The notes beneath the pieces were generated by a model that was given only the letters and a program-made list of their open reading frames with translations, did not search any database and was not told the DNA's origin. The position numbers and the translations under genes are program-made. 64,000 nucleotides of DNA from Couchioplanes caeruleus (GTDB lineage: Bacteria > Actinomycetota > Actinomycetes > Mycobacteriales > Micromonosporaceae): positions 5,514,501 to 5,578,500 of the forward strand of contig NZ_CP092183.1 in NCBI RefSeq assembly GCF_023499255.1, given 5' to 3'. Below, in pieces: positions 1-7,459 of the stretch (its first letter is position 1; each line of letters starts with the position of its first letter).

Positions 1-1382
1 ACCTCCACCACCATCAGCTCGGTCACGCCGTTGGCGGCCGTACGGTCGGCGCGCATCAGGTCCAGCGACAGCCCGTCGTCGCCCCACGGCACGAACTGCA
101 GCAGCCCGCGCAGGTGCCCATCCTCGTCCCGGCACAGCGCGAGCAGGCAGTCGCCGTCGCCCGGCTCGCCGAACCGGGAGAGCGCCATGGCGAAGCCGCG
201 TTCCACCCGGCCGTCGCGGAACGCCTCGACGGCCCGTGCCGCCTCGAGCATCTCCTCCTCGGTCAGCTCCCGCTGGCGGGCCACGCGGCACGTGTAGCCG
301 GCCCTGCCGATCCGGTTGACGGCCTGCCGTACGCCCCGCATCGGGCGGCCGTCCAGCCGGAAGGCGGTCGCGTCGACCACCGCCTCGTCGCCGAGCTCGA
401 TGACGTCCAGCCCGGCCCGCCGGTACGCCGTGCCGCCGGCCCGCCCGCACCCCAGCACCGCCGGCGTCCATCCGTGCGCGGCGGCGTCGCGCAGCCAGGC
501 GCCGATCGCGCCCGGCCACGCCGATTGCGGTCCGAGCGGGTCGCCGGAGGCCAGGCTCACCCCGCGCACGACCCGGTACGCGACCGCCGCCGCACCGTCC
601 GGCGACCAGATCAGCGACTTGTCGGCGCGCATGGCAAAGTAGCCGAGGGAGTCCGCGCTGCCGTGCCGGCGCAGCAACTCGCGCAGCCGCAGGTCCTCGT
701 CGGGGGTACGGCCGGGCACACGCGAACCGGGCTGCAGCAGCACGATGAGGGCCAGTCCCGCGGCGAGCAGAGTGCTGGCGCCGGTGGTGAGGCTCACCGC
801 CTCGGCGCCGAACGGGTGCTGGTAGCGGATCGGCCCGTCGAGCCCGACCAGGCCGAGCGCGGCCTCCTTGACCCAGTCCGCCACGCCCGGGTGGCCGACG
901 AGCCGGTTCATCCGGACCGCGATCTCGGCGAGGCCGAGGGCGAACCCGGCGCCGGTGAAGCCGAGGAAGACGGTGAGCGCGCGCCAGCGGCTGCCCCGGT
1001 CGGCCGGTGCGGTGAACCCGTCCCGCGTGGCGAGCAGGGTCACCAGCAGCAGCGCGGACACCACGGCCGCGTCGTAGTCCAGGCCCTTCGCCAGGTGCAG
1101 GACGGTCGCGAGGGCCGACAGCACCGTGGCGACCTGCCAGGCGCGCCGCTTGCCGCGACGCAGACCGGAGCCGATGTAGACGAGAAGCAGCCCGACCAGG
1201 GCGGTCGCCGTACGGGCCGAGAGGATGCCGGCGGCCGGGACGAACTCCATGAGCGCGAGGAGCCGCCCGTGCCGCGGGGGTATCACGGCCGTGACGACGT
1301 CGAAGAGGCCGGCCAGCTGCACCAGCCGGGCGATCGTGCGCCGTGACAGCGGCGTGTGCAGCGCCGGCGCTGATTCCTGCAT
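1..1382 (-). CDS. MprF/LysX-type phosphatidylglycerol lysyltransferase, 5' part
   Basis: The gene runs off the left edge; about 460 N-terminal residues are visible. The first ~270 residues form several hydrophobic segments. They are followed by the start of the DUF2156 acyltransferase fold, with the motifs ADKSLIWSPDG, VVRGVSLASGDPLG and a GNAT-like region near the edge. Enzymes of this family transfer lysine (or another amino acid) from aminoacyl-tRNA to phosphatidylglycerol at the membrane and give resistance to cationic peptides. The ATG at 1382 has an AGAGG-type ribosome site about 8 nt upstream. The C-terminal part is not visible, so a fused lysyl-tRNA synthetase (LysX form) cannot be excluded. 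Confidence 0.85.
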   Translation of the reverse strand, partial: MQESAPALHTPLSRRTIARLVQLAGLFDVVTAVIPPRHGRLLALMEFVPAAGILSARTATALVGLLLVYIGSGLRRGKRRAWQVATVLSALATVLHLAKGLDYDAAVVSALLLVTLLATRDGFTAPADRGSRWRALTVFLGFTGAGFALGLAEIAVRMNRLVGHPGVADWVKEAALGLVGLDGPIRYQHPFGAEAVSLTTGASTLLAAGLALIVLLQPGSRVPGRTPDEDLRLRELLRRHGSADSLGYFAMRADKSLIWSPDGAAAVAYRVVRGVSLASGDPLGPQSAWPGAIGAWLRDAAAHGWTPAVLGCGRAGGTAYRRAGLDVIELGDEAVVDATAFRLDGRPMRGVRQAVNRIGRAGYTCRVARQRELTEEEMLEAARAVEAFRDGRVERGFAMALSRFGEPGDGDCLLALCRDEDGHLRGLLQFVPWGDDGLSLDLMRADRTAANGVTELMVVE

Positions 1383-1462
1383 GGCGCCATCCTCTGTGCG
1401 CCCCCTTGAGACAGCCGGAGTGTCTGCTGAGAGGCTGCTGTGGCCCGGCTATGGCCCGGCGA

Positions 1463-1856
1463 TCACGGCGTACGGCCGCGGCGCGCGAAACCGGTGACGA
1501 TCTCGGTGGTGTCCGTGACGGTGCCGGCCGCCAGCCCGTCGCGGGCCTTCGTCAGCCGGCGGATGCTGCCAAGGTACGCGCCCCGGTCGTCCACGACGAT
1601 GTCGAGGCGGGTGCCGGCACGGTCGAGGCCGAGCGCCGTACCGCATCAGCCCGCCCGGCGGTGGCGCGTCCCCCGCGGACTCGGCGGCGGACGCGGCGGC
1701 GCGCAGGACGGCGGCCGGTCCGGCGGGCGTGGTGGTGGGCGCGGGAAGCCGCCGGGCGAAGAGGCCGAGCGGCAGGACGAGCGCCACGATCAGCCCCGTA
1801 CCGAGACCGGTGGCCAGCAAGCGGCGCGGTGTCGGGTCGGCGGGCACGCGCGGCAT
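1463..1856 (-). pseudogene. Decayed secreted/membrane protein gene (CU044_5270-like remnant)
   Basis: Two coding pieces lie in different frames. From ATG 1856 a segment reads MPRVPADPTPRRLLATG, then a hydrophobic helix and an Ala-rich stretch containing AAVLRAAASAAESA. After about 1635 the protein-like signal moves to another frame, giving ALGLDRAGTRLDIVVDD and then GAYLGSIRRLTKARDG up to TGA at 1463. Both pieces resemble the two ends of actinobacterial CU044_5270-family proteins, which are about 300-400 residues long and often sit next to ECF sigma genes. The middle is missing and a frameshift separates the ends. The family name is from memory of its pattern; the frameshift and short size are seen directly. 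Confidence 0.5.
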
Positions 1857-1934
1857 GGCATCACGGGCCGCTGCTCACCCGGAAGATCACAAACTGCTCA
1901 GGTAGATCCGGCGGGTTGCGGGGAATACCCGCGC

Positions 1935-3533
1935 ATGGCCTCCGTCACCACCGCACCCCAGTCGACCTGGGCGCCGCTGCGCATCGGCGTGTTCCGGGTG
2001 CTGTGGCTCGCCGTGCTCGGCAGCCAGCTGGGCACCTGGATGCAGACGGTCGGGGCGCAGTGGCTGCTGGTGGACCAGCCCAACGCCGGCACGCTCGTCT
2101 CGCTGGTGCAGACCGCCGGGACGCTGCCCGTGCTGCTGCTGGCGCTGCCGGGCGGCGTGCTCGCCGACTCGCTGGACCGCCGCCGGCTGCTCATCTGGGT
2201 GCAGCTGTTCCAGGTGGGCGTGGGCGTCGCGCTGACCGCGCTGACCCTCGCCGGGGTGATGACGCCGCCGCTGCTGCTGACCCTGACGTTCGCGCTGGGC
2301 TGCGGGATGGCGCTGACCAACCCGGCGTACCAGGCGGTCATCCCGGAGCTGGTGCCGCGCTCGCAGATCCCGGAGGCGGCGGCGCTCGGCTCGATCGGCA
2401 TGAACCTCGCCCGGGCGGTCGGCCCGGCGCTGGCCGGTCTGCTCGTGGCGCACGTCGGGGTGGCCGCCGTCTTCGGGATCAACGCCGTCACCTTCCTGGT
2501 CTTCGCGGTGGCGCTGTTCCTCTGGCACCGGCGCCCGCCCGAGGACGCCGGCCTGCCGGAGCCGTTCGTGGCGGCGCTGCGCGCCGGCGGCCGGTACGTG
2601 CGGCACTCGCCCGTGATGCGCCGCCTGCTGCTGCGGGTCAGCGTGTTCATCGTGCCCGCGGTCGCGCTGTGGGCGTTGCTGCCGCTCGTGGCGGACCGGC
2701 GGCTGGGCATGGGCGCGGGCGGGTACGGGCTCCTGCTCGGCGCGCTCGGCGTCGGCGCGGTCCTCGGCGCCCTCGTGCTGCCCCGCATCCGCGCCGCCCT
2801 GTCGCCCAACGGGATGCTGGCCGCGGCGGGCCTCACGTACGCCGTTGTGCTGGCGACCCTCGCGCTGGTACGGGTGCCCGCCGTCGCCGTGGTGGTGCTC
2901 GTACCGGCCGGCGCCGCCTGGATGGCCGTCCTGTCGAGCCTCAACGCGGAGGTGCAGCTGTTCCTGCCCCGCTGGGTACGGGCCCGCGGGCTGGGCACGT
3001 ACCAGACGGTGTTCTTCGGCGGCCAGGCCGTCGGGGCGGTGGTCTGGGGCCTGGTCGCCGACCGGGTCGGCCTGGTACCGGCGCTGCTCGCGGCGGGAGC
3101 GGCGACCGCGCTCGGCGTGGCGACCGTCCCGCTCGCGCCGCTGCTGCCCTCGCGCCACCTCAACCGCGAACCGGCCCGCCCGTGGCCCGACCCGCACCTG
3201 AAGGTCGAGCCGGACCCGGACGCCGGCCCGGTCGTGGTGGAGGTCAGCTACACGATCGCGCCGGAGGACGAGGCGGCGTTCCTCGCGGCGATGCCCCGCC
3301 TGCGCCGCTCCCGGCAGCGCACCGGCGCGGTCCAGTGGGGCGTGTTCCGCACCGGGGAGAGCCCGGACCAGCTGGTGGAGGTGTACGTGGTGCCCAGCTG
3401 GGACGAGCACCTGCGCCAGCACGGCGGCCGCATGACCGGCGCCGACGAGGAGCTGGAACGGCACGTCCGGGCGCTGTCCCGGCCGGAGCCGCGCGTGGTG
3501 CACCGCCTCCCGATCGAGCCGCCGCGCCGCTGA
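1935..3533 (+). CDS. MFS exporter with C-terminal ABM-like domain
   Basis: This 532-residue protein has a major facilitator core (about residues 10-415) with around 12 hydrophobic helices and the MFS loop motif GGVLADSLDRRRLL after helix 2. It resembles the MFS_3/EntS group of drug or siderophore exporters. After a short linker, residues ~430-532 form a soluble domain starting VVVEVSYTIAPEDEAAF. It looks like the dimeric alpha-beta fold of antibiotic-biosynthesis monooxygenase (ABM) domains, an arrangement known in this MFS group. ATG 1935 is chosen because the hydrophobic core starts soon after; the open frame extends further upstream without protein-like sequence. The substrate is unknown. 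Confidence 0.85.
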   Translation: MASVTTAPQSTWAPLRIGVFRVLWLAVLGSQLGTWMQTVGAQWLLVDQPNAGTLVSLVQTAGTLPVLLLALPGGVLADSLDRRRLLIWVQLFQVGVGVALTALTLAGVMTPPLLLTLTFALGCGMALTNPAYQAVIPELVPRSQIPEAAALGSIGMNLARAVGPALAGLLVAHVGVAAVFGINAVTFLVFAVALFLWHRRPPEDAGLPEPFVAALRAGGRYVRHSPVMRRLLLRVSVFIVPAVALWALLPLVADRRLGMGAGGYGLLLGALGVGAVLGALVLPRIRAALSPNGMLAAAGLTYAVVLATLALVRVPAVAVVVLVPAGAAWMAVLSSLNAEVQLFLPRWVRARGLGTYQTVFFGGQAVGAVVWGLVADRVGLVPALLAAGAATALGVATVPLAPLLPSRHLNREPARPWPDPHLKVEPDPDAGPVVVEVSYTIAPEDEAAFLAAMPRLRRSRQRTGAVQWGVFRTGESPDQLVEVYVVPSWDEHLRQHGGRMTGADEELERHVRALSRPEPRVVHRLPIEPPRR

Positions 3534-3551
3534 CCGCAGCTTTGCGCACGG

Positions 3552-3580
3552 CTTGAGAACGGCCTGAGGTGGCGTTGAGG
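3552..3580 (+). promoter_or_regulatory. Triple 11-bp-period direct repeat (OmpR/PhoB-type operator)
   Basis: CTTGAGA (3552), CCTGAGG (3563) and GTTGAGG (3574) are spaced exactly 11 bp apart with 4-bp spacers. The last repeat ends 21 nt before the ATG of the truncated glycosyltransferase. No Shine-Dalgarno sequence is seen between them. The same element occurs at four other sites in the window. Confidence 0.7.
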
Positions 3581-3601
3581 TGGCGGGCCGAAACACCGGG
3601 C

Positions 3602-4036
3602 ATGACTGTCGCACACCTCATCGCCGTTCCTCCCTTCGTCGTCGCCGGCCCCGCCCCGCGCGACTTCTGGTCACGGGGCCAGGCCGCCGTCGAGTTCACC
3701 GTGGTCATCCCCTTCCACAACCCGGGCGCCTCGCTGCGGCCCACCGTCGAGCGGCTCGCCGAGACGCTGTACGCGCAGAACATCTCGTTCGAGATGATCG
3801 CGGTGTCCGGCGGCTCCATCGACGGCTCCGAGCACAGCCTGGCCGACCTGCCGTGGATCCGGGTCATCAACGACCCCGACGTCCGGGACAAGGGCGCGGC
3901 GCTGCAGACCGGCGCGGCGGCCGCACAGGGCGCCTGGGTCGGCGTCGTCGACGTCGACGGTGACGCCGAGGTGGATCCGTACGAGCTCATCGAATGTCTG
4001 CACCGCGCCCGGGAGAACGAGGCCGCCCTGGTCTGA
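3602..4036 (+). CDS. Truncated GT2 glycosyltransferase copy
   Basis: The 144-residue product aligns with the N-terminal half of the GT2 protein at 6557-7459: VVIPFHNPGASLRPTVERL here against VVVPFYNPGAALRPTVQRL there, and DVDGDAEVDP against DADGDIDP. It stops where the paralog continues into its acceptor and membrane region. The nucleotide-binding motif VSDGSTDDSE has become VSGGSIDGSE, so a conserved Asp is lost. Activity as a glycosyltransferase is therefore doubtful; it may be a decaying duplicate or an expressed short protein. Its promoter region still carries the shared 11-bp repeats, and a G/C-only tract follows the stop. Confidence 0.65.
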   Translation: MTVAHLIAVPPFVVAGPAPRDFWSRGQAAVEFTVVIPFHNPGASLRPTVERLAETLYAQNISFEMIAVSGGSIDGSEHSLADLPWIRVINDPDVRDKGAALQTGAAAAQGAWVGVVDVDGDAEVDPYELIECLHRARENEAALV

Positions 4037-4076
4037 CGCCCGCTCGCACCACACGGCCCCGGCCACGCCCAGCGTG

Positions 4077-4208
4077 CCGGGGCCCGGTCGTGTCCGGGGC
4101 CCGGTCGTGTCCGGGGCCCGGTCGTGTCCGGGGCCGGGGGGCCGGGCGGGGCGGGCGGGCCGGGCCGGGCGGGGCGGGCCGGGCGGGCCGGGCGGGGCGG
4201 GCCGGCGC
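4077..4208. repeat. 17-bp tandem repeats followed by an 81-nt G/C-only tract
   Basis: Three perfect 17-bp units (CCGGGGCCCGGTCGTGT) occupy 4077-4127. They lead into 4128-4208, which contains no A or T and many runs of three to six G on the + strand. It lies between the truncated GT2 and the EAL gene and could form G-quadruplexes or strong hairpins. It is not coding in a convincing way. Confidence 0.8.
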
Positions 4209-4236
4209 AGGGCCGGCGCGGGCCGAGGTGAACGGC

Positions 4237-4276
4237 CTTGCCGAGGTCTTGAAACGGGTCTGAGGCGGGCTTGAGG
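4237..4276 (+). promoter_or_regulatory. Four-copy 11-bp-period direct repeat operator
   Basis: CTTGCCG (4237), CTTGAAA (4248), TCTGAGG (4259) and CTTGAGG (4270) are spaced exactly 11 bp apart. The last copy ends 21 nt before the ATG of the EAL gene at 4298. A CCGATCT box follows at 4284-4290, the same 8-nt distance as at the other sites. No Shine-Dalgarno sequence is visible. Confidence 0.72.
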
Positions 4277-4297
4277 ATCGGCGCCGATCTGGACGGC

Positions 4298-5059
4298 ATG
4301 ACGCTCACCGTGCCTGTTCCGCCCACGATGCGGAACCTCCAGGAAGTGATCCACTCCCGGGCCATCCAGCCCACCTTCCAGCCGGTCGTGCATCTGGAGG
4401 ACGGCGTCGTCAAGGCCTACGAGGCGCTGGCCCGCTTCGACAAGGAGAAGTTCCCCAGCCCGGCGGACGCCTTCGCCGCCGCCAACCGGGCGGGCATCGG
4501 CGTCGAGCTGGAGCTGCTGGCGCTGCAGCGCGCATTCGCGCACCTGGACGAGATGCCGGCCGGCGCGTGGCTGAGCGCGAACCTGTCGGTGGAGGCGCTG
4601 CTGACCCCCGAGGTCAGTGCGACGTTGCTGGCGCACGCCTCCCGGCGCATCGCGGTCGAGCTGACCGAGCACGCCCAGGTGCACGACTATCCCGCCGTGG
4701 TCCGGGTCACCGAGGCGCTGCGCGCCGCCGGGATCCTCATCGCCGTCGACGACGCGGGCGCCGGGTTCGCCAGCCTGAGCCACATCCTGCAGCTGCGCCC
4801 CGACATCATCAAGCTGGACATCACGCTGACCCGCGGCATCGACGCGGACCCGGTGCGGATGGCGCTCGCCCGCTCGCTGGTCGGCTTCGCCCAGGACATC
4901 GGCGCCATGCTGATCGCCGAGGGCATCGAGACCGTCGAGGAGCACGAGAAGCTGCGGGCGTTGGGCGTACGGCTGGGCCAGGGATACTTCCTCGCCCGCC
5001 CCGGCCCGCTGCCCGACCGCGCCGAGATCGAGACGCCGGCGCTGCGTACCCGGGCCTAA
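4298..5059 (+). CDS. EAL-domain cyclic-di-GMP phosphodiesterase
   Basis: A stand-alone EAL domain of 253 residues with no GGDEF, membrane or sensor part. The usual catalytic set is present: EALAR (metal-binding Glu), an Asn in SANLSVEAL, ELTEH, the DDAGAGFASL loop (normally DDFGxG), KLDITL, AEGIET and GQGYFLARP. It should hydrolyse c-di-GMP to pGpG in the cytoplasm; activity is inferred from retained residues. ATG 4298 is preferred over an in-frame upstream start at 4271 because that would lie inside the 11-bp repeats. It precedes a response regulator gene by 76 nt, which suggests that c-di-GMP turnover and the repeat-bearing envelope genes are coordinated. Confidence 0.9.
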   Translation: MTLTVPVPPTMRNLQEVIHSRAIQPTFQPVVHLEDGVVKAYEALARFDKEKFPSPADAFAAANRAGIGVELELLALQRAFAHLDEMPAGAWLSANLSVEALLTPEVSATLLAHASRRIAVELTEHAQVHDYPAVVRVTEALRAAGILIAVDDAGAGFASLSHILQLRPDIIKLDITLTRGIDADPVRMALARSLVGFAQDIGAMLIAEGIETVEEHEKLRALGVRLGQGYFLARPGPLPDRAEIETPALRTRA

Positions 5060-5135
5060 CTCTTCGTTTCCGCGCGCCGCGACCGATAGGACTGGCGAAC
5101 CCTGTCGTCGTCTGCGCTAGGAAAATGGAGGTCCC

Positions 5136-5828
5136 GTGTCCAGGCCGCGTGCGCTCGTCGTCGAGGACTCGCCCGAGTTCATGCTGCTCTGCCGGCATCT
5201 GCTGGAGAAGGAGGGCTTCGACGTCGTCGTCGCGACCGACGGTCGTGGCGCGGTCGAGCAGGCCCAGAGCCAGAAGCCGGACATCGCCATCCTCGACCTC
5301 GGCCTGCCCGACGTCGACGGGATCGAGGTCTGCCGGCAGATCCGGCAGTTCACCGACGCGTACATCGTCATGGTCACCGGGCGCACCGACGAGCTGGACA
5401 AGGTCGTGGGCCTGTCCGTGGGCGCCGACGACTACGTGACCAAGCCGTTCTCCCCCCGCGAGCTGGCCGCCCGCATCCAGGCGATGCGCCGCCGGCCGCG
5501 CACCTCGGCGGCGTCGGCCCCCGGGGCGGCGATCCGCGAGTACGGCACCCTGCGCGTCGACCCCGACGTGCGCGAGGTGACCCTGGACGGCGAGGTCCTC
5601 GAGCTCACCAAGATCGAGTTCGGCATCCTGGACCTGCTGTCGTCGGCCCCGCGCCGGACGTTCACCCGCGGGCAGCTGCTCGAGGACGTGTGGGGCGACA
5701 ACTGGTACGGCGACGACCACATCATCGACGTGCACGTCGGCAACCTGCGCAAGAAGCTCGGCGAGTCCGCCTCGGCGCCCCGGTACATCCGGACGCTGCG
5801 GGGCGTGGGCTACCGCTTCGAGCCCTGA
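5136..5828 (+). CDS. OmpR/PhoB-family response regulator
   Basis: The 230-residue product has a receiver domain (about 5-120) with acidic pocket VVEDS, phospho-acceptor Asp in ILDLGLP, Thr in MVTGR and Lys in VTKPFSP. A winged-helix Trans_reg_C domain follows (about 130-228), with ELTKIEFGILDLL, a recognition region around DDHIIDVHVGNLRKKLG and the terminal RGVGYRF. The GTG start has GGAGG 6 nt upstream. No kinase gene is adjacent; the nearest kinases are at 26-29 kb. Regulators of this class bind 7-bp direct repeats at 11-bp spacing, exactly what is found before the neighbouring EAL and GT2 genes. It is therefore the prime candidate for that operator, an inference from position and class. 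Confidence 0.92.
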   Translation: MSRPRALVVEDSPEFMLLCRHLLEKEGFDVVVATDGRGAVEQAQSQKPDIAILDLGLPDVDGIEVCRQIRQFTDAYIVMVTGRTDELDKVVGLSVGADDYVTKPFSPRELAARIQAMRRRPRTSAASAPGAAIREYGTLRVDPDVREVTLDGEVLELTKIEFGILDLLSSAPRRTFTRGQLLEDVWGDNWYGDDHIIDVHVGNLRKKLGESASAPRYIRTLRGVGYRFEP

Positions 5829-5841
5829 TCCGCGTACGCGC

Positions 5842-6435
5842 TCAGGCGCGGTGGCGGGCCGGGTGGCGGTAGCGCTGCACGACCCCCGCCGCCGCGGCCG
5901 CGTTGCGCCGCCGCAGCCACAGCGCCGCACCGGCCACCGCCGCCGCGGCACCGGCCCAGGGCGCGAGGTCCTGCACGCCCCGCCCGGTCGTGGGCGGCGG
6001 CACCGAGCCGACGAGCGTACGCAGCGCACCCGTGGGCGTCTTGCCCACCGCCAGCACGCTCGTGCCGGTCGAGAGCCGTGCCGCCGAGCCCGCGCCGACC
6101 GGCAGCACCGTGGTGTCCACCGTCGGGGCCGGAGCCGGGGTGGCACCGGCCACCACCAGCACGCGCAGCGCACCCGAGGCGTCCGCGATCACGGACCGCT
6201 CGGCGGCGGCGCCCACGCGCAGGTTCACCGGCGATCCGCCGCGGAAGCCGACGGCGTACACCGCCAGGCCGTCACCACCGGCGTCGGCGGGCTGCTGCCA
6301 CTGCACGGTCAGCGCGTCCGCGGTGCCGCCGTACCCCGGCCCGTCGGCGAGCGCGACGCCCGGGGAGACGACGGCACCCAGCAGCGCGGCGGCCAGCAGC
6401 AGCGGGCCTGACCTGGGCGTACGGGCGACGTTCAC
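5842..6435 (-). CDS. Secreted, C-terminally membrane-anchored surface protein (family A, copy 1)
   Basis: A 197-residue protein with GTG start, an N-terminal signal peptide (hydrophobic LLLAAALLGAVVSPGVALA, then cleavage) and a ~110-residue extracellular part including LTVQWQQPADAGGDGLAVYA. A C-terminal membrane helix follows, then a basic tail ending YRHPARHRA. It has no LPXTG. It resembles the protein at 25630-26163 in order, size, the LTVQW/LTWVDG start of the outer domain and the YxxxxxRHRA-type end. It is divergent from the GT2 gene at 6557 and shares the intergenic region with the 11-bp repeats. Function unknown; probably an envelope protein co-regulated with the glycosyltransferases. 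Confidence 0.7.
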   Translation of the reverse strand: MNVARTPRSGPLLLAAALLGAVVSPGVALADGPGYGGTADALTVQWQQPADAGGDGLAVYAVGFRGGSPVNLRVGAAAERSVIADASGALRVLVVAGATPAPAPTVDTTVLPVGAGSAARLSTGTSVLAVGKTPTGALRTLVGSVPPPTTGRGVQDLAPWAGAAAAVAGAALWLRRRNAAAAAGVVQRYRHPARHRA

Positions 6436-6494
6436 CAGCTCATCGTGACACGCCCGGGTTGCAGAACCGGCCGGCGCTGAACCCGGTCCGCAAC

Positions 6495-6534
6495 CTTGCC
6501 GCCACCTTGAAGATCAGTAGAGGTTGCGTTGAGG
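6495..6534 (+). promoter_or_regulatory. Four-copy 11-bp-period direct repeat operator between divergent genes
   Basis: CTTGCCG (6495), CTTGAAG (6506), GTAGAGG (6517) and GTTGAGG (6528) are spaced exactly 11 bp apart. The last copy ends 22 nt before the ATG at 6557, and a CCGATCG box sits at 6542. The start of the divergent surface-protein gene (6435) is 59 nt away on the other side, so both genes may be controlled from here. Confidence 0.72.
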
Positions 6535-6556
6535 TGGCCCGCCGATCGACTCGGGC

Positions 6557-7459
6557 ATGACCGTCACGCTGCACCCCGTCACCCGTACCGCCGCCCCGGC
6601 CGGCGCCCCGCGCACGGCGTCGCTGTTCGACGCCACCCGCCTGTGGGCACCGGCCGACGCCGCCGTCGAGCTGACGGTCGTCGTGCCGTTCTACAACCCG
6701 GGCGCGGCGCTGCGCCCGACCGTGCAGCGGCTGGTCGCCTGCCTGACCGCCGAGCAGGTCGGCTTCGAGGTCATCGCGGTCTCGGACGGCTCCACCGACG
6801 ACTCGGAGCGCACCCTCGCCGGCATCCCCGGCGTCCGGGTCATCAAGAGCCCGGTCAACCAGGGCAAGGGCGGCGCGCTGCACCTGGGCTTCGCCGCCGC
6901 CCGCGGCGCCTGGATCGGGTTCGTGGACGCCGACGGCGACATCGACCCGGTCCACCTGGCCGAGTACCTGCGGGTGGCGCGCGAGGGCGGGCACGCCGGC
7001 GTCTACGCCGACAAGCGGCACGCCGCCTCGGCCAGCGCCTCCTCGCCGTTCCGCAAGCTCGTCTCGATCTTCTACTCGACGCTGGTGACGCTGCTGTTCC
7101 TGCTCGGCATGCGGGACACCCAGACCGGCTGCAAGGTGCTGCGCCGCGACGTGCTCGCCGACCTGCTGCCCCGGCTGCGCGAGCGCCGCTTCGCCTTCGA
7201 CCTGGAGTTCTTCGTCGCCGCCAAGGCGGCCGGCATCCGGGGCTTCGTCGGCGCGCCGGTCCGCCTCGAGGAGCGGGTGGCCGGCTCCACGGTGACCAGC
7301 AAGGCGATCCTGCGCACGATCCGCGACACCTTCGTCATCTTCGGCCGTCTGCACCTGACCGGTCAGTACCGGGCGACGGCCGGCGCTCCCGCCGCGCAGC
7401 GTGAGCAGGCCGTGACCGTCCCCGCCGCGTGGACCGCTCCGGTCGCCGAGGCCGCCTGA
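6557..7459 (+). CDS. GT2 glycosyltransferase, polyprenyl-phosphate-sugar synthase-like
   Basis: A 300-residue GT-A fold enzyme. The nucleotide-sugar site motifs are VVVPFYNPGAALRPTV, VSDGSTDDSE and the metal-binding DADGDID. The region after it, MRDTQTGCKVLRRDV and ERRFAFDLEFFVAAK, matches the Alg5/DPM1-like group that makes dolichyl- or polyprenyl-phosphate glucose or mannose at the cytoplasmic membrane face. Such lipid-linked sugars feed GT-C transferases, and two GT-C-like membrane proteins are encoded in this window. The sugar cannot be told from sequence. Expression is probably governed by the 11-bp repeats upstream. Its 3' end overlaps the convergent gene by 125 bp. Confidence 0.88.
   Translation: MTVTLHPVTRTAAPAGAPRTASLFDATRLWAPADAAVELTVVVPFYNPGAALRPTVQRLVACLTAEQVGFEVIAVSDGSTDDSERTLAGIPGVRVIKSPVNQGKGGALHLGFAAARGAWIGFVDADGDIDPVHLAEYLRVAREGGHAGVYADKRHAASASASSPFRKLVSIFYSTLVTLLFLLGMRDTQTGCKVLRRDVLADLLPRLRERRFAFDLEFFVAAKAAGIRGFVGAPVRLEERVAGSTVTSKAILRTIRDTFVIFGRLHLTGQYRATAGAPAAQREQAVTVPAAWTAPVAEAA

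Noticed and set aside
1405..1433. A further 11-bp repeat site (CTTGAGA ... CTGAGAG)
   Set aside because: Only two elements fit, at a 22-bp distance, with a poor one between, and no start codon follows at the usual distance. It may be a degenerate site but is not supported.
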